Of a DNA stretch of 64,000 nucleotides, positions 34,949-43,578 are shown in pieces (the stretch's first letter is position 1; each line of letters begins with the position of its first letter). Below the pieces are notes generated by a model, which saw only the letters and a program-made list of their open reading frames with translations, was not told the DNA's origin and ran no database searches. Position numbers and translations under genes: made by a program. Origin of the DNA: Kushneria pakistanensis (lineage in GTDB: Bacteria > Pseudomonadota > Gammaproteobacteria > Pseudomonadales > Halomonadaceae); assembly GCF_014652795.1 (NCBI RefSeq), contig NZ_BMZM01000002.1, positions 932,025-996,024 on the forward strand, read 5' to 3'.

Positions 34949-36586
34949 TCAATAGCGTGGCTCCGAGCGTAGCCCCTGGATGATGGCGTAACAGGCCGCC
35001 AGCAGCACGATCGTGAAGGGCAGCCCGGTGGTGATGACGGCGGCCTGCAGGGCAGTAAGACCACCGCCCAGCAGCAGCGCGATGGCGATGGCCCCCTGGA
35101 TCAGCGCCCAGAAGATGCGCTGGGGCTTGGGCGCATCGACCTTGCCACCGGCGGTGATGGAGTCAATGACCAGCGACCCGGAGTCCGAGGAGGTGATGAA
35201 AAACACCATGACCAGCACGATGCCGATGAAGGAAGTGATCGACGTCAGCGGCAGCTGGCCCAGCATGGTGAAGAGCTGAAGTTCCAGTGCGGCATCCTTG
35301 ACGCCTTCAAAACCACCGGTCAGCTGTGCGATGGCGGTGTCACCAAAGGTGGTCATCCAGAGTATGGATACCACGGTCGGCACCAGCAGCACGGCAATCA
35401 GGAATTCACGCACGGTGCGGCCGCGGCTGACGCGGGCGATAAACATGCCAACAAACGGTGACCAGGAGATCCACCAGGCCCAGTAGAAGGCCGTCCAGCC
35501 GTGAACGAAGTCGGTGTCTTCACGCCCGAAGGGCATGGCCAGCGCCGGCAGGTTCCTGACATACGAGAACGTGTTTTCGAAAAAGTCGGTGGCAATCAGC
35601 ATCGTCGGGCCAACGATGATCACGAACACCAGCAGCAGGAACGCCAGTGCCATGTTGATCTGCGACAGGCGCTGTACCCCCTTGTCGACCCCCAGCGTGA
35701 CCGACAGCAGGGCGACCATGGAAATACCGATGATCAAAAGGACCATGGTCACATCAGTGTTGGGGAGACCAAAGAGATAGTTCAGACCGGCAGAAGCCTG
35801 AGAGGCGCCCAGCCCCAGCGACGTGGCAAGGCCGAAAAGCGTTGCAAATACCGCCAGGATATCAATGACGTGACCCGGCCAGCCCCAGATGCGCTCCCCC
35901 AGTACCGGGTAGAAGATCGAGCGCATGGTCAGCGGCAGCCCCTTGTTGTAGGAAAAGAGCGCCAGCGACAGCGCCACGATCGCATAGATGCCCCAGGGGT
36001 GCAGACCCCAGTGGAAGATGGTGGCCGCCATGGCCATGGACTGCGCCTCGGCCTGATTGCCCTGCGCGCCGCCCAGCGGTGCCCAGGAGTCACCGGTGAT
36101 GGCGGTACCATAGTGGGTAATCGGCTCCGAGACGCCGTAGAACATCAGCCCGATGCCCATACCAGCGGCGAACAGCATCGCGAACCAGCCGGCATAGCTG
36201 AAATCGGGCTTGGCATGCATGCCGCCGATGCGAACCCGGCCCAGCGGGGTAAAGATGAGCGATACCGCCACGATGACGAAGATATTGGCCGCCAGTAGAA
36301 ACAGCCAGCTGAGATTGTTGGTCAAAAAGCTTTTGGCGCCATTGAAGATGGGTTCCATCTGCTGTGGCAGTGCGAGCGTGATGATCACGAACAGCAAAAT
36401 GACCAGTGATGAAACCGTAAAGACCTTGCCGTGCAGGTCGACGCTGAAACCGAATCGGTTGGTTTGAATGTTGTCCTGACCGATGACGTAGTCCGTGTCA
36501 ATCAGGTTGGCCTTGCCGCTCGGGGCGGGAATGCCTTCGCTGACCTGATCCCTGTCATTGTCGTTGTTACCGGGTGTCTGGCTCAA
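34949..36586 (-). CDS. BCCT-family compatible-solute transporter
   Basis: A 545-residue betaine/carnitine/choline carrier with 12 membrane segments. Two family signatures are clear: GMGIGLMFYGVSEP (the Na+-coupled betaine-type glycine pattern, TM3) and the Trp-rich WAWWISWSPFVGMFIARVSRGRTVREF-type segment (TM8). It probably takes up glycine betaine or a related osmolyte with Na+. An N-terminal cytosolic stretch (IPAPSGKANLIDTDYVIGQDN) is shared with the next gene. It is a tandem paralogue of the BCCT gene at 36996-38669, each with its own terminator. Confidence 0.93.
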   Translation of the reverse strand: MSQTPGNNDNDRDQVSEGIPAPSGKANLIDTDYVIGQDNIQTNRFGFSVDLHGKVFTVSSLVILLFVIITLALPQQMEPIFNGAKSFLTNNLSWLFLLAANIFVIVAVSLIFTPLGRVRIGGMHAKPDFSYAGWFAMLFAAGMGIGLMFYGVSEPITHYGTAITGDSWAPLGGAQGNQAEAQSMAMAATIFHWGLHPWGIYAIVALSLALFSYNKGLPLTMRSIFYPVLGERIWGWPGHVIDILAVFATLFGLATSLGLGASQASAGLNYLFGLPNTDVTMVLLIIGISMVALLSVTLGVDKGVQRLSQINMALAFLLLVFVIIVGPTMLIATDFFENTFSYVRNLPALAMPFGREDTDFVHGWTAFYWAWWISWSPFVGMFIARVSRGRTVREFLIAVLLVPTVVSILWMTTFGDTAIAQLTGGFEGVKDAALELQLFTMLGQLPLTSITSFIGIVLVMVFFITSSDSGSLVIDSITAGGKVDAPKPQRIFWALIQGAIAIALLLGGGLTALQAAVITTGLPFTIVLLAACYAIIQGLRSEPRY

Positions 36587-36995
36587 TTTATTGTCTCCAT
36601 TACAGCCATCAAGGCGCTGGCAGGTTGAGCAGTTAAGCGCTCACGGCGCAATCATAAACCTAGCTGAACACGACGTCGGTTTGAATACCCGGGCGCGACA
36701 TGCGTTAAACAAAAACGCGTCAGAACCGACATTTGCCGTCCCGCGTGCAGGGGGTTAACGACATGAGCCCTATCGTTTGGCACGATAATGTTACCTTTTA
36801 TTACATGCTGTGCGATGGCCTGTAGACCATGGGATAACCACTGACATTACCTCCTGTCGCCTCCACCCAACGATGACAGGTATTAGCGCCACTGCCGGCA
36901 TGGAAGACACAAAAAGACGGGGCGACCCGAAGGCCGCCCCGTCATCACATTCACCTTGTGGCTTGCTGTGTCAAAACCACAGTAAGCCCGGTGCG
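36587..36995. other. 409-base spacer between the two BCCT genes
   Basis: It holds the promoter region of the left BCCT gene and the terminator of the right one (36911-36943). A small dyad (TATCGT/ACGATA with a 5-base centre, near 36770) and AT-rich stretches around 36700-36815 lie in the promoter half and may be regulatory. No ORF with coding character was found. Confidence 0.5.
36911..36943 (-). terminator. rho-independent terminator of the second BCCT gene
   Basis: Read on the minus strand, GACGGGGCG pairs with CGCCCCGTC and is followed by five Ts. It lies 53 bases past the stop at 36996. Confidence 0.8.
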
Positions 36996-38669
36996 TTATT
37001 TCACCTTCTTGGCGCGGGGTTCGGACATCAGCCCCTTGATGACGCCGAAGCAGCCGATCAGCAGCACGATGGCAAACGGCAGGCCGGTCGAGATGACCAT
37101 CGCCTGCAGGGCGCCCAGGCCGCCGCCCAGCAGGAGGGCGATGGCGATAACGCCGCTGATCAGTGCCCAGAACAGGCGCTGAGAGGTCGGCGCGTCGATC
37201 TTGCCGCCGGCCGTGATGGTATCGATGACCAGCGAGCCCGAGTCTGCCGAGGTGATAAAGAACACCATGATCAGCAGCAGGCCGATCAGTGAGGTGACCG
37301 TCGACCAGGGCAGATTGCCCAGCATGACAAAGAGCTTGAGTTCCAGTGCCGCGTCGGCCACGCCCTGCATGCCGGAGTCGACCTGGAAGATCGCCGCGCC
37401 ACCAAAGACCGTCATCCACAGGACGCATACAATGGTGGGCACCAGCAGCACCGCAATCAGGAACTCACGCACGGTTCTGCCACGGCTGACACGCGCGATG
37501 AACATGCCCACAAACGGCGACCAGCTGATCCACCAGGCCCAGTAGAACGCCGACCAGGACTGGCTGTAATTGACGTCTTCACGACCAAACGGCATCGACA
37601 GGGCCGGCAGATAGGTCACGTAAGCGTAGAGGTTGTTGAAAAATCCAACGATCAGATCAAGCGTCGGGCCGGTAAACAGGATGAACAGCAACAGCGCAAA
37701 CGCCAGGCCCATGTTGAGCTCGGAAAGGTGCTTGAGACCGGCGTTGACCCCGGCTGCCACCGAACACAGCGTGACGGTCGTGATTGCCACGATCAGGAGC
37801 ACCCGCGTGGTATCGGTATCAGGGATGTCAAAGAGATAGTTCAGACCGGCTGCGGCCTGCTGAGCACCCAGACCCAGGGAGGTGGCAAGGCCGAACAGGG
37901 TGGAAAATACCGCCAGGATATCCACGACGTGGCCGGGCCAGCCCCAGATGCGCTCACCCAACACCGGGTAGAATATCGAGCGCATGGTCAGCGGCAGTCC
38001 CTTGTTAAAGGAGAACAGTGCCAGCGACAGGGCTACCATGGCATAGATCGCCCAGGGGTGGAGTCCCCAGTGCAGCATGGTGGAGGCCATGCCGAGCTGG
38101 CGTGCCGCGGCCTCGTCGCCCATGGCACCGCCAAGCGGCGCGCCATCGGTACGGACACCGTTTTCGACCGTGGTACCGCCCAGCGCCTCGGTATAGTGCG
38201 AGATCGGCTCGGACACCCCATAAAACATCAGCCCGATGCCCATGCCAGCCGCAAACAGCATGGCAAACCAGCTGATATAGGTATGGTCAGGCTTGGCCTC
38301 GGCACCGCCCAGACGCACCTTGCCCAGCGGGCTGAAGATCAGTCCGATGGCAAGTATCACGAAAATGGCGGTGGAGAGCATGAAAAACCAGGACAGATTG
38401 CCGGTCAGCCAGTCTCTCATGCCGTTGAAAAACGGCTCCATCTGTGACTGCATGGTCAACGTCAGTACCACAAACACCAGCACCAGCAGTGACGAGATGC
38501 CAAACACCTTGCCGTGCAGGTCCACGTTGAAGAGCATGCGGCCCTGAAAATTGTCCTGACCGATGACATAGTCGGTATCAATCAGGTTGGAATCGCCAGT
38601 AGGCGCCGGTATCCCTTCACCGGCGTCACTGGCCTCATCCTTTTTTTCATTTTCCGGTTCTTGCGTCAA
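36996..38669 (-). CDS. BCCT-family compatible-solute transporter (second copy)
   Basis: A 557-residue paralogue of the preceding BCCT carrier, with the same N-terminal IPAPTGDSNLIDTDYVIGQDN stretch, GMGIGLMFYGVSEP motif and TM8 tryptophan segment. It differs by a short insertion after the first motif (about residues 155-170) and in the C-terminus. Sequence differences throughout show an old duplication, so the two may differ in substrate or in salt response. Betaine/choline/ectoine-type uptake is the likely role. Confidence 0.93.
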   Translation of the reverse strand: MTQEPENEKKDEASDAGEGIPAPTGDSNLIDTDYVIGQDNFQGRMLFNVDLHGKVFGISSLLVLVFVVLTLTMQSQMEPFFNGMRDWLTGNLSWFFMLSTAIFVILAIGLIFSPLGKVRLGGAEAKPDHTYISWFAMLFAAGMGIGLMFYGVSEPISHYTEALGGTTVENGVRTDGAPLGGAMGDEAAARQLGMASTMLHWGLHPWAIYAMVALSLALFSFNKGLPLTMRSIFYPVLGERIWGWPGHVVDILAVFSTLFGLATSLGLGAQQAAAGLNYLFDIPDTDTTRVLLIVAITTVTLCSVAAGVNAGLKHLSELNMGLAFALLLFILFTGPTLDLIVGFFNNLYAYVTYLPALSMPFGREDVNYSQSWSAFYWAWWISWSPFVGMFIARVSRGRTVREFLIAVLLVPTIVCVLWMTVFGGAAIFQVDSGMQGVADAALELKLFVMLGNLPWSTVTSLIGLLLIMVFFITSADSGSLVIDTITAGGKIDAPTSQRLFWALISGVIAIALLLGGGLGALQAMVISTGLPFAIVLLIGCFGVIKGLMSEPRAKKVK

Positions 38670-38882
38670 AATCGTTCTCCATCATTGTCGCCGGGTAACG
38701 TCGAAGGACGAAACGGGCTGGATGAATGTCAAGCCGGGTCTGCCCGGGTATTTTTTTATAACGTCGATCAAGGAGGGTAGACGCTGTTTGAAGGATACTC
38801 ATAACTCGAACCCATGAAATTTGGGTGAATACCCTCCGCCATGCGCCGTGTGCAGGGCCTGCGCAGGGCGTTTTTTCACGGG

Positions 38883-39983
38883 TTAGCACAAACGAGCAGC
38901 GCTTTGTCCAACGCACATTCCCTGTCGATCAAACACCATCACATCAAGCACGATGCCGCTGTGAGCAATGACCTGTGCTGCACAGTGCCAGGCACTTTCT
39001 GCCAGCAGATCGCCCAGTGCAATACCTGCGGCATCGGCAAGCTCAAAGGCCTCGAGGCCAGAATTGGCCGCCATGATACGCCCGGCCAGGATGTCATTAC
39101 CTCCTGCCCCGGATGCCAGGCGCGCCAGACGTTCAAGGTCGATGGCGCCACGCCTTGAGTGCACATCCAGCATGCCCTGACCGAGCTTGGCTATCTTGGC
39201 GATGCCACCGGCAATGGTGACCCGGGGCACCGGGTGCTTGCGCAGATACTTGAGCATGCCCCCGACAAAATCGCCCATTTCGATCAGCGCGCTCTCCTCC
39301 AGCGCATAATGCGCCTGCACTGCCATCTCCGATGTCGAGCCGGTCGAGCCCGCAACATGAGGCAGTCCGCGTGCCCGGGCCACATCGATCCCTCGATGGA
39401 TCGAGTGAATCCAGGCCGAGCAGGAAAACGGAATCACCACGCCGGTGGTGCCCAATACCGACAGCCCGCCCATGATGCCCAGACGGCCATTGAGGGTTCT
39501 CAGCGCGATTTTTTCACCCTCGTCGATGGCGATGGTGACTTCCAGATCCACCTGATGGTGGCCGGGCGTTTTCTGGGCCACCGTTTCCAGCGCCTGGCGA
39601 ATCATGCGCCGGGGCACCGGATTGATCGCCGGCTCCCCGGGCGGGATGGGCAGTCCCGGGCGCGTCACGGTCCCTACACCCGGCCCTGCTTTGAACACCA
39701 GACCCGAGCCTGCCTTCAACAGGCGAATCGTTGCGCGCACCAGCACACCATGCGTGGCATCCGGGTCATCGCCGGCATCCTTGATGACACCGGCCATGGC
39801 CCAGTTGTCACCGCGTTCTTGCACGGCCAGGGCAAAGGCCGGCGTTTGCCCCTTCGGCAGCGTGATGGTGACCGGATCAGGAAACTCGCCGCTCAACAGT
39901 GCCGTATAGGCCGCCCGGGCAGCTGCAGTGGCGCAGCAGCCGGTGGTCCAGCCACGTTTGAGAGGGGCGCGTTCCTGGGTCAT
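38883..39983 (-). CDS. cbiD: cobalt-precorrin-5B (C1)-methyltransferase CbiD
   Basis: A 366-residue CbiD. It has KRGWTTGCCATAAARAAY at the start, KDAGDDPDATHG, GPGVGTVTRPGL, AINPVPRRMI, LGTTGVVIPFSCSAW and AGGIAKIAKLGQGMLDVHS. CbiD is the C-1 methyltransferase of the anaerobic route. Here the cob cluster (18.6-25.3 kb) is of the aerobic type and has no cobF, whose step is the equivalent C-1 methylation, so CbiD probably replaces CobF, as in pseudomonads. It stands alone with no B12 riboswitch visible in front. Confidence 0.94.
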   Translation of the reverse strand: MTQERAPLKRGWTTGCCATAAARAAYTALLSGEFPDPVTITLPKGQTPAFALAVQERGDNWAMAGVIKDAGDDPDATHGVLVRATIRLLKAGSGLVFKAGPGVGTVTRPGLPIPPGEPAINPVPRRMIRQALETVAQKTPGHHQVDLEVTIAIDEGEKIALRTLNGRLGIMGGLSVLGTTGVVIPFSCSAWIHSIHRGIDVARARGLPHVAGSTGSTSEMAVQAHYALEESALIEMGDFVGGMLKYLRKHPVPRVTIAGGIAKIAKLGQGMLDVHSRRGAIDLERLARLASGAGGNDILAGRIMAANSGLEAFELADAAGIALGDLLAESAWHCAAQVIAHSGIVLDVMVFDRQGMCVGQSAARLC

Positions 39984-40153
39984 GGCGCATCAGCATCCCG
40001 ATGAGACAATGTCAATCCTAACATGCGCAGGCTTCTGACCCCATCCACTCATTGCCGCAGCGCAGCGTGCAACGGCCTTGAGGCAGTGGTGAGGCCGCTT
40101 CAGTGATGATCGTGAAAAGCCGATAAGCACGATAGCGAACACTGTTTGCCATC

Positions 40154-40187
40154 AATGTTAAAGGTCATTTAAGATGTTTTTAACATT
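40154..40187. promoter_or_regulatory. AT-rich dyad upstream of the VirK/DUF535 gene
   Basis: AATGTTAAA and TTTAACATT are perfect 9-bp arms around a 16-base centre. The region 40140-40200 is strikingly AT-rich against its surroundings and ends 67 bases before the ATG at 40254. It is probably an operator or promoter. Confidence 0.4.
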
Positions 40188-40253
40188 TCCTTAATCATTG
40201 TGGGGCTCACTTCGAGTGGGCAGACCACGCTGCCATGCAATGAGTTACCTGCC

Positions 40254-41273
40254 ATGAATCACGTTACTGCTTCTCCGCAATGGGAGCGCCTCTCTTCCTG
40301 GCATGCCGCCCGCCACGTCTATCCAAAACGGCGAGAGTGGAAAATGCGCTACAAGATGTTCCTGCGCGCTGCCCTGCATCAGGGGGTCTATCGCTCCCTG
40401 TTAATGGGGGTGTCGCTGAACCCGGTGCTTGAAAAGGCGGTGGCCAGCCGTGCCAACCTGCTCAACAAGCCGTTTCGGCCCTATATCTCGATTCGTTATG
40501 GCCATATCGAGCGGCTGCGACATCTGCTGTTGCATTATCAACTGCAAAGGCAGCTGCTGAGCGATGACGTCAGTGCCCGCATCACGCAGCGCCCGGGGCT
40601 GTGGCTGGGGGAGTGCGTGGTTGACGGGGAAACGGCCAATATCTATCTGGGCTATCGTGGCGCGCACGACAAGGAAGGCGAGATGATGCTGATGATCATC
40701 CGTCCGCCCAAAAAACGCCTCTACAGTGCGGCCCTTTCGTTCATGCGTGACGATCAGGGCCGTCCGGCGCTTTGTCTGGGCACCGTGCAGGGCTCGCGCC
40801 AGCAGTCGGACTGGAACCGGCAGTTCACCCGGGAGCATTTCGGCCTGCGTCCGCAGTCGCTAATGGTGGAGCTTGCGCAGATGCTCGCCCGCACGCTGGG
40901 TATGGACAATATCTACTGCGTGGACAACGCCCACCATGTCTATCGCGCTCGCCCCAATGGCAGCCGTCAGCGCGGTTTCGATCTGGATGCATTGATCATC
41001 GAGCACGGTGGTGAGGCGGCCTCACCCGGCTGGATCGTGTTGCCTGCCGCCCAGCGACGCAAGCCCGTTGAGGTGATCGCCTCCAAAAAGCGCAGTATGT
41101 ACCGAAAGCGCTATGCCTGGCTGGACGCGCTGGAAGGGCAGGTCGGGCAGGCACTGAGCGCCATGCCCGAGTCGGTATCGCGTGAAAAAGCGCCTGCAGG
41201 AGAGGTGGCCCACACACCGGCATTACCCATGACCGATGTGCGGGAGCGGGCAGGTGAATCAGTTGCGCTCTGA
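40254..41273 (+). CDS. VirK/YbjX-family (DUF535) protein
   Basis: About 339 residues of the DUF535 family, known from Shigella VirK and E. coli YbjX. Family features: HYQLQRQLL, an EGEMMLMI-type strand (residues about 140-155), LCLGTVQGSRQQ, and a late ITKKS-like SKKRSMYRKRY. VirK-type proteins are linked to envelope integrity and resistance to antimicrobial peptides; the molecular activity is not known. The open frame reaches 40200; the ATG at 40254 is preferred though its ribosome site is weak. The last 15 bases overlap the convergent SMP-30 gene. Confidence 0.88.
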   Translation: MNHVTASPQWERLSSWHAARHVYPKRREWKMRYKMFLRAALHQGVYRSLLMGVSLNPVLEKAVASRANLLNKPFRPYISIRYGHIERLRHLLLHYQLQRQLLSDDVSARITQRPGLWLGECVVDGETANIYLGYRGAHDKEGEMMLMIIRPPKKRLYSAALSFMRDDQGRPALCLGTVQGSRQQSDWNRQFTREHFGLRPQSLMVELAQMLARTLGMDNIYCVDNAHHVYRARPNGSRQRGFDLDALIIEHGGEAASPGWIVLPAAQRRKPVEVIASKKRSMYRKRYAWLDALEGQVGQALSAMPESVSREKAPAGEVAHTPALPMTDVRERAGESVAL

Positions 41274-42278
41274 GCGCGCCTCACCAATGTTGAGCGGGAC
41301 ACGATAGAGACTGCTGGTGGCGGTCACGAATAGATAATGCTGACCCTCGTGTTCGGCAAAGGCCAGGTTGGCGGTGCGCTCGGGCAGATCGACGCGTCCC
41401 AGGCGCTGGCCCTCGGGACTGAACACCTGCAGGCCACTGTCGCTGCTGGACCAGACGTTGCCCGCTTCGTCGACCTTGAGACCATCCGGCACGCCGGGCG
41501 AGACCTCGACAAACATGCGCTCGTTGGACAGCGCGCCGTCGTCGTCCACATCGTAGGCGACGATATGATGGTTGAGGCTGGCATCCTCGCGGTCGTGCCC
41601 GAGCTCCGAGTCGGCGATATAGAGCGTGCGCTCGCCGGGGGAGAAGGCCAGCCCGTTGGGTGTCTTGACCGCAGGCGTTGTCAGCCGGGTCAGCTCGCCG
41701 CTGTCCGGATCGAAACGATAGACATATTCGCCGCCGGTCACCGAACGACCGCCGTAGCCCTCTTCCGGCACATCAATGCCAAAGGTCGGGTCGGTAAACC
41801 AGATGCGCCCACGAGCATCCACCACCAGGTCGTTGGGACTGTTGAGCTTGTGTTCGCCGTCCAGATCGACCAGGACTTCCCATCGGCCATCCTCGTTCAG
41901 GCGTTCGACGGCGCGCTTGCCGTGGGAGGCGGCCAGTACCCGGCCCTTGTGATCCAGCGCATGGCCGTTATGAAACTGTGCCGGTCTGAGCCATTCCTGT
42001 ACGTCCTCGCCCTCACGCCAGATCATCACGCGGTTGTTCTTGATATCACTCCAGATCACGCTGCCATCGGGCAGGGCCAGTGGGCCTTCGCTCCATTTTC
42101 CGCCGTCGTAGAGTTTCTCGATGGCGGCGTCATCATCAATGAGCTCTGAAAAGCCGGGGGTTTCCCCGACCACGCGGGGTGCTGCGCCATCACCGGCCAT
42201 GGCACTGCCGGCCCCTACGCCGGCCATCAGCAGGCCGGTACACAGCGAGCGTGAGAAAGATTGAAGCCAGCGGGACAT
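41259..42278 (-). CDS. exported SMP-30/gluconolactonase-family protein
   Basis: A 339-residue protein with an N-terminal signal peptide (to about residue 28, GSAMA-type site) and a six-bladed SMP-30/Gluconolactonase fold. Typical motifs: EGPLALPDGSVIWSD, HNGHALDHKGRVLAASHGKRAVERL, SPNDLVVDARGRIWFTDPTFG, and TPNGLAFSPGERTLYIADS. These enzymes hydrolyse sugar lactones with a divalent metal; the signal peptide points to the periplasm. GGGAGAAGG precedes the ATG. It is divergent from the FMN riboswitch. Confidence 0.9.
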   Translation of the reverse strand: MSRWLQSFSRSLCTGLLMAGVGAGSAMAGDGAAPRVVGETPGFSELIDDDAAIEKLYDGGKWSEGPLALPDGSVIWSDIKNNRVMIWREGEDVQEWLRPAQFHNGHALDHKGRVLAASHGKRAVERLNEDGRWEVLVDLDGEHKLNSPNDLVVDARGRIWFTDPTFGIDVPEEGYGGRSVTGGEYVYRFDPDSGELTRLTTPAVKTPNGLAFSPGERTLYIADSELGHDREDASLNHHIVAYDVDDDGALSNERMFVEVSPGVPDGLKVDEAGNVWSSSDSGLQVFSPEGQRLGRVDLPERTANLAFAEHEGQHYLFVTATSSLYRVPLNIGEARSERN

Positions 42279-42431
42279 GCACCTTCTCCCTGTTTTCGTT
42301 AAAGACCCTGTAGCCTGACGCGTATGGGCGTTTGCGCCAATACGATCTTTTGTTACCTAAAGGCTCGGCTCAGGGATTGCCCACGCAGGTGCAGGCAGGC
42401 TAGTCTGAGCGTGATTCGCACGACGAATCAG

Positions 42432-42577
42432 ATCCTCAGGGCGGGGTGAAAGTCCCCACCGGCGGTGATGTCAAAACCAGTGTTCTGAACTGGCAGCGAA
42501 CAAGCCCGCGAGCGCCCCTGGCGCAGGAATCGGTGAGATCCCGATGCCGACGGTGATAGTCCGGATGGGAGAGGATT
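42432..42577 (+). promoter_or_regulatory. FMN riboswitch (RFN element)
   Basis: The RFN consensus is read directly: GGGCGGGGTGAAAGTCCCC near the start, ACCGGCGGTGAT, the conserved GCCGACGGTGATAGTCCGG block at 42546-42564, and GGATGGGAGAGGAT at the end. The closing stem P1 is ATCCTC (42432) with GAGGAT (42571). It precedes ribB by about 115 bases, which hold two short hairpins (GCCGAC/GTCGGC near 42589; TGTAC/GTACA near 42615) that could be the expression platform. High FMN should lower ribB expression. Confidence 0.97.
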
Positions 42578-42692
42578 GACGCCTTGTTGCCGACTGTCGG
42601 CGGTGAGCGTGTCGCTGTACGTGTCGTACAAAAACTCCTGTCTTGCCCTGTTCCTTGTCTCTCGCCCCGATGGCGACCCTGGAGCAGTTCTC

Positions 42693-43382
42693 ATGTCCCG
42701 TAATATCGACAATGAAGCATCCTCTTCTGACAACGCGCAGGCACGTGTACGTCTGGCGCTCGACAGTCTGGCGCGCGGCCATGGCGTTGTTGTGACCGAC
42801 GACCCCGACCGTGAAAACGAAGGCGATCTGATCTTTGCCGCGACCACGCTGGATGAGCGCCAGATGGCGCAGATGATCCGCTTTGGCAGCGGCATCGTCT
42901 GTCTATGTCTGACCCATGAACATGCCGACCGGCTGGAACTGCCGCCGATGGTGGTCAACAACGAAAGTCCCTACTCGACCGGGTTTACCGTCACCATCGA
43001 AGCCAGAGAGGGCGTCACGACCGGCGTCAGTGCTTACGATCGCACCGTGACCGTGCGGGCTGCAGTGGCCGAGAACGCCCGTGCCGATGACCTCGTCCGC
43101 CCCGGCCATATCTTCCCCCTGCGCGCCCGTGATGGCGGCGTACTGGCACGCCGTGGCCATACCGAGGCCACGATCGATCTGGTACGTCTGTCAGGCCATT
43201 CGTCTGCCGGCGTGCTCTGTGAGCTGATGAACGATGATGGCACCATGATGCGCGGTGAAGCACTGGAAGCCTTTGCGCGCGAGCGTGACTACCCGATGGT
43301 CTCGATTGCCGAACTGGTCGCCTGGCGTGAGCAGCACGACCCGGTTGAATCCTTTGATGTGGCAGCGTTTGCTACCCTCTGA
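42693..43382 (+). CDS. ribB: 3,4-dihydroxy-2-butanone-4-phosphate synthase RibB
   Basis: A stand-alone RibB of 229 residues, without the GTP cyclohydrolase II fusion. It converts ribulose 5-phosphate into the four-carbon riboflavin precursor. Signatures: [19 protein letters not shown] (Mg2+-binding acidic loop), [35 protein letters not shown] and [14 protein letters not shown]. The frame opens earlier, inside the riboswitch leader; the ATG at 42693 has GGAG before it. The FMN riboswitch upstream regulates it. Confidence 0.95.
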   Translation: MSRNIDNEASSSDNAQARVRLALDSLARGHGVVVTDDPDRENEGDLIFAATTLDERQMAQMIRFGSGIVCLCLTHEHADRLELPPMVVNNESPYSTGFTVTIEAREGVTTGVSAYDRTVTVRAAVAENARADDLVRPGHIFPLRARDGGVLARRGHTEATIDLVRLSGHSSAGVLCELMNDDGTMMRGEALEAFARERDYPMVSIAELVAWREQHDPVESFDVAAFATL

Positions 43383-43394
43383 TCTGCCGGACGG

Positions 43395-43417
43395 TGGCCG
43401 ACCATGCTGGTCGGCCA
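43395..43417 (+). terminator. hairpin behind ribB, probable terminator
   Basis: TGGCCGACCA and TGGTCGGCCA are perfect 10-bp arms around a 3-base loop, 12 bases past the ribB stop. The T-run after it is poor (TCGTTAT), so termination may be partial. Confidence 0.5.
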
Positions 43418-43578
43418 TCGTTATATAAGGCTGTTTTTACAGATTATTTTCTCATGACGCCCCTTCGCACCATCATTCTGGACGCCTCGCCGTTTTCCGG
43501 AAGGGTGCGCCTGCCGCTGGGCTGCTGACCGGCTTCTTCTGACATCGATCTGACATCTGACTATTTTCGGAGCGTTTC

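Noticed and set aside
43454-43528. A 24-codon ORF between ribB and the M32 gene
   Set aside because: No ribosome site and no distinctive composition; it is too short to support as a gene.
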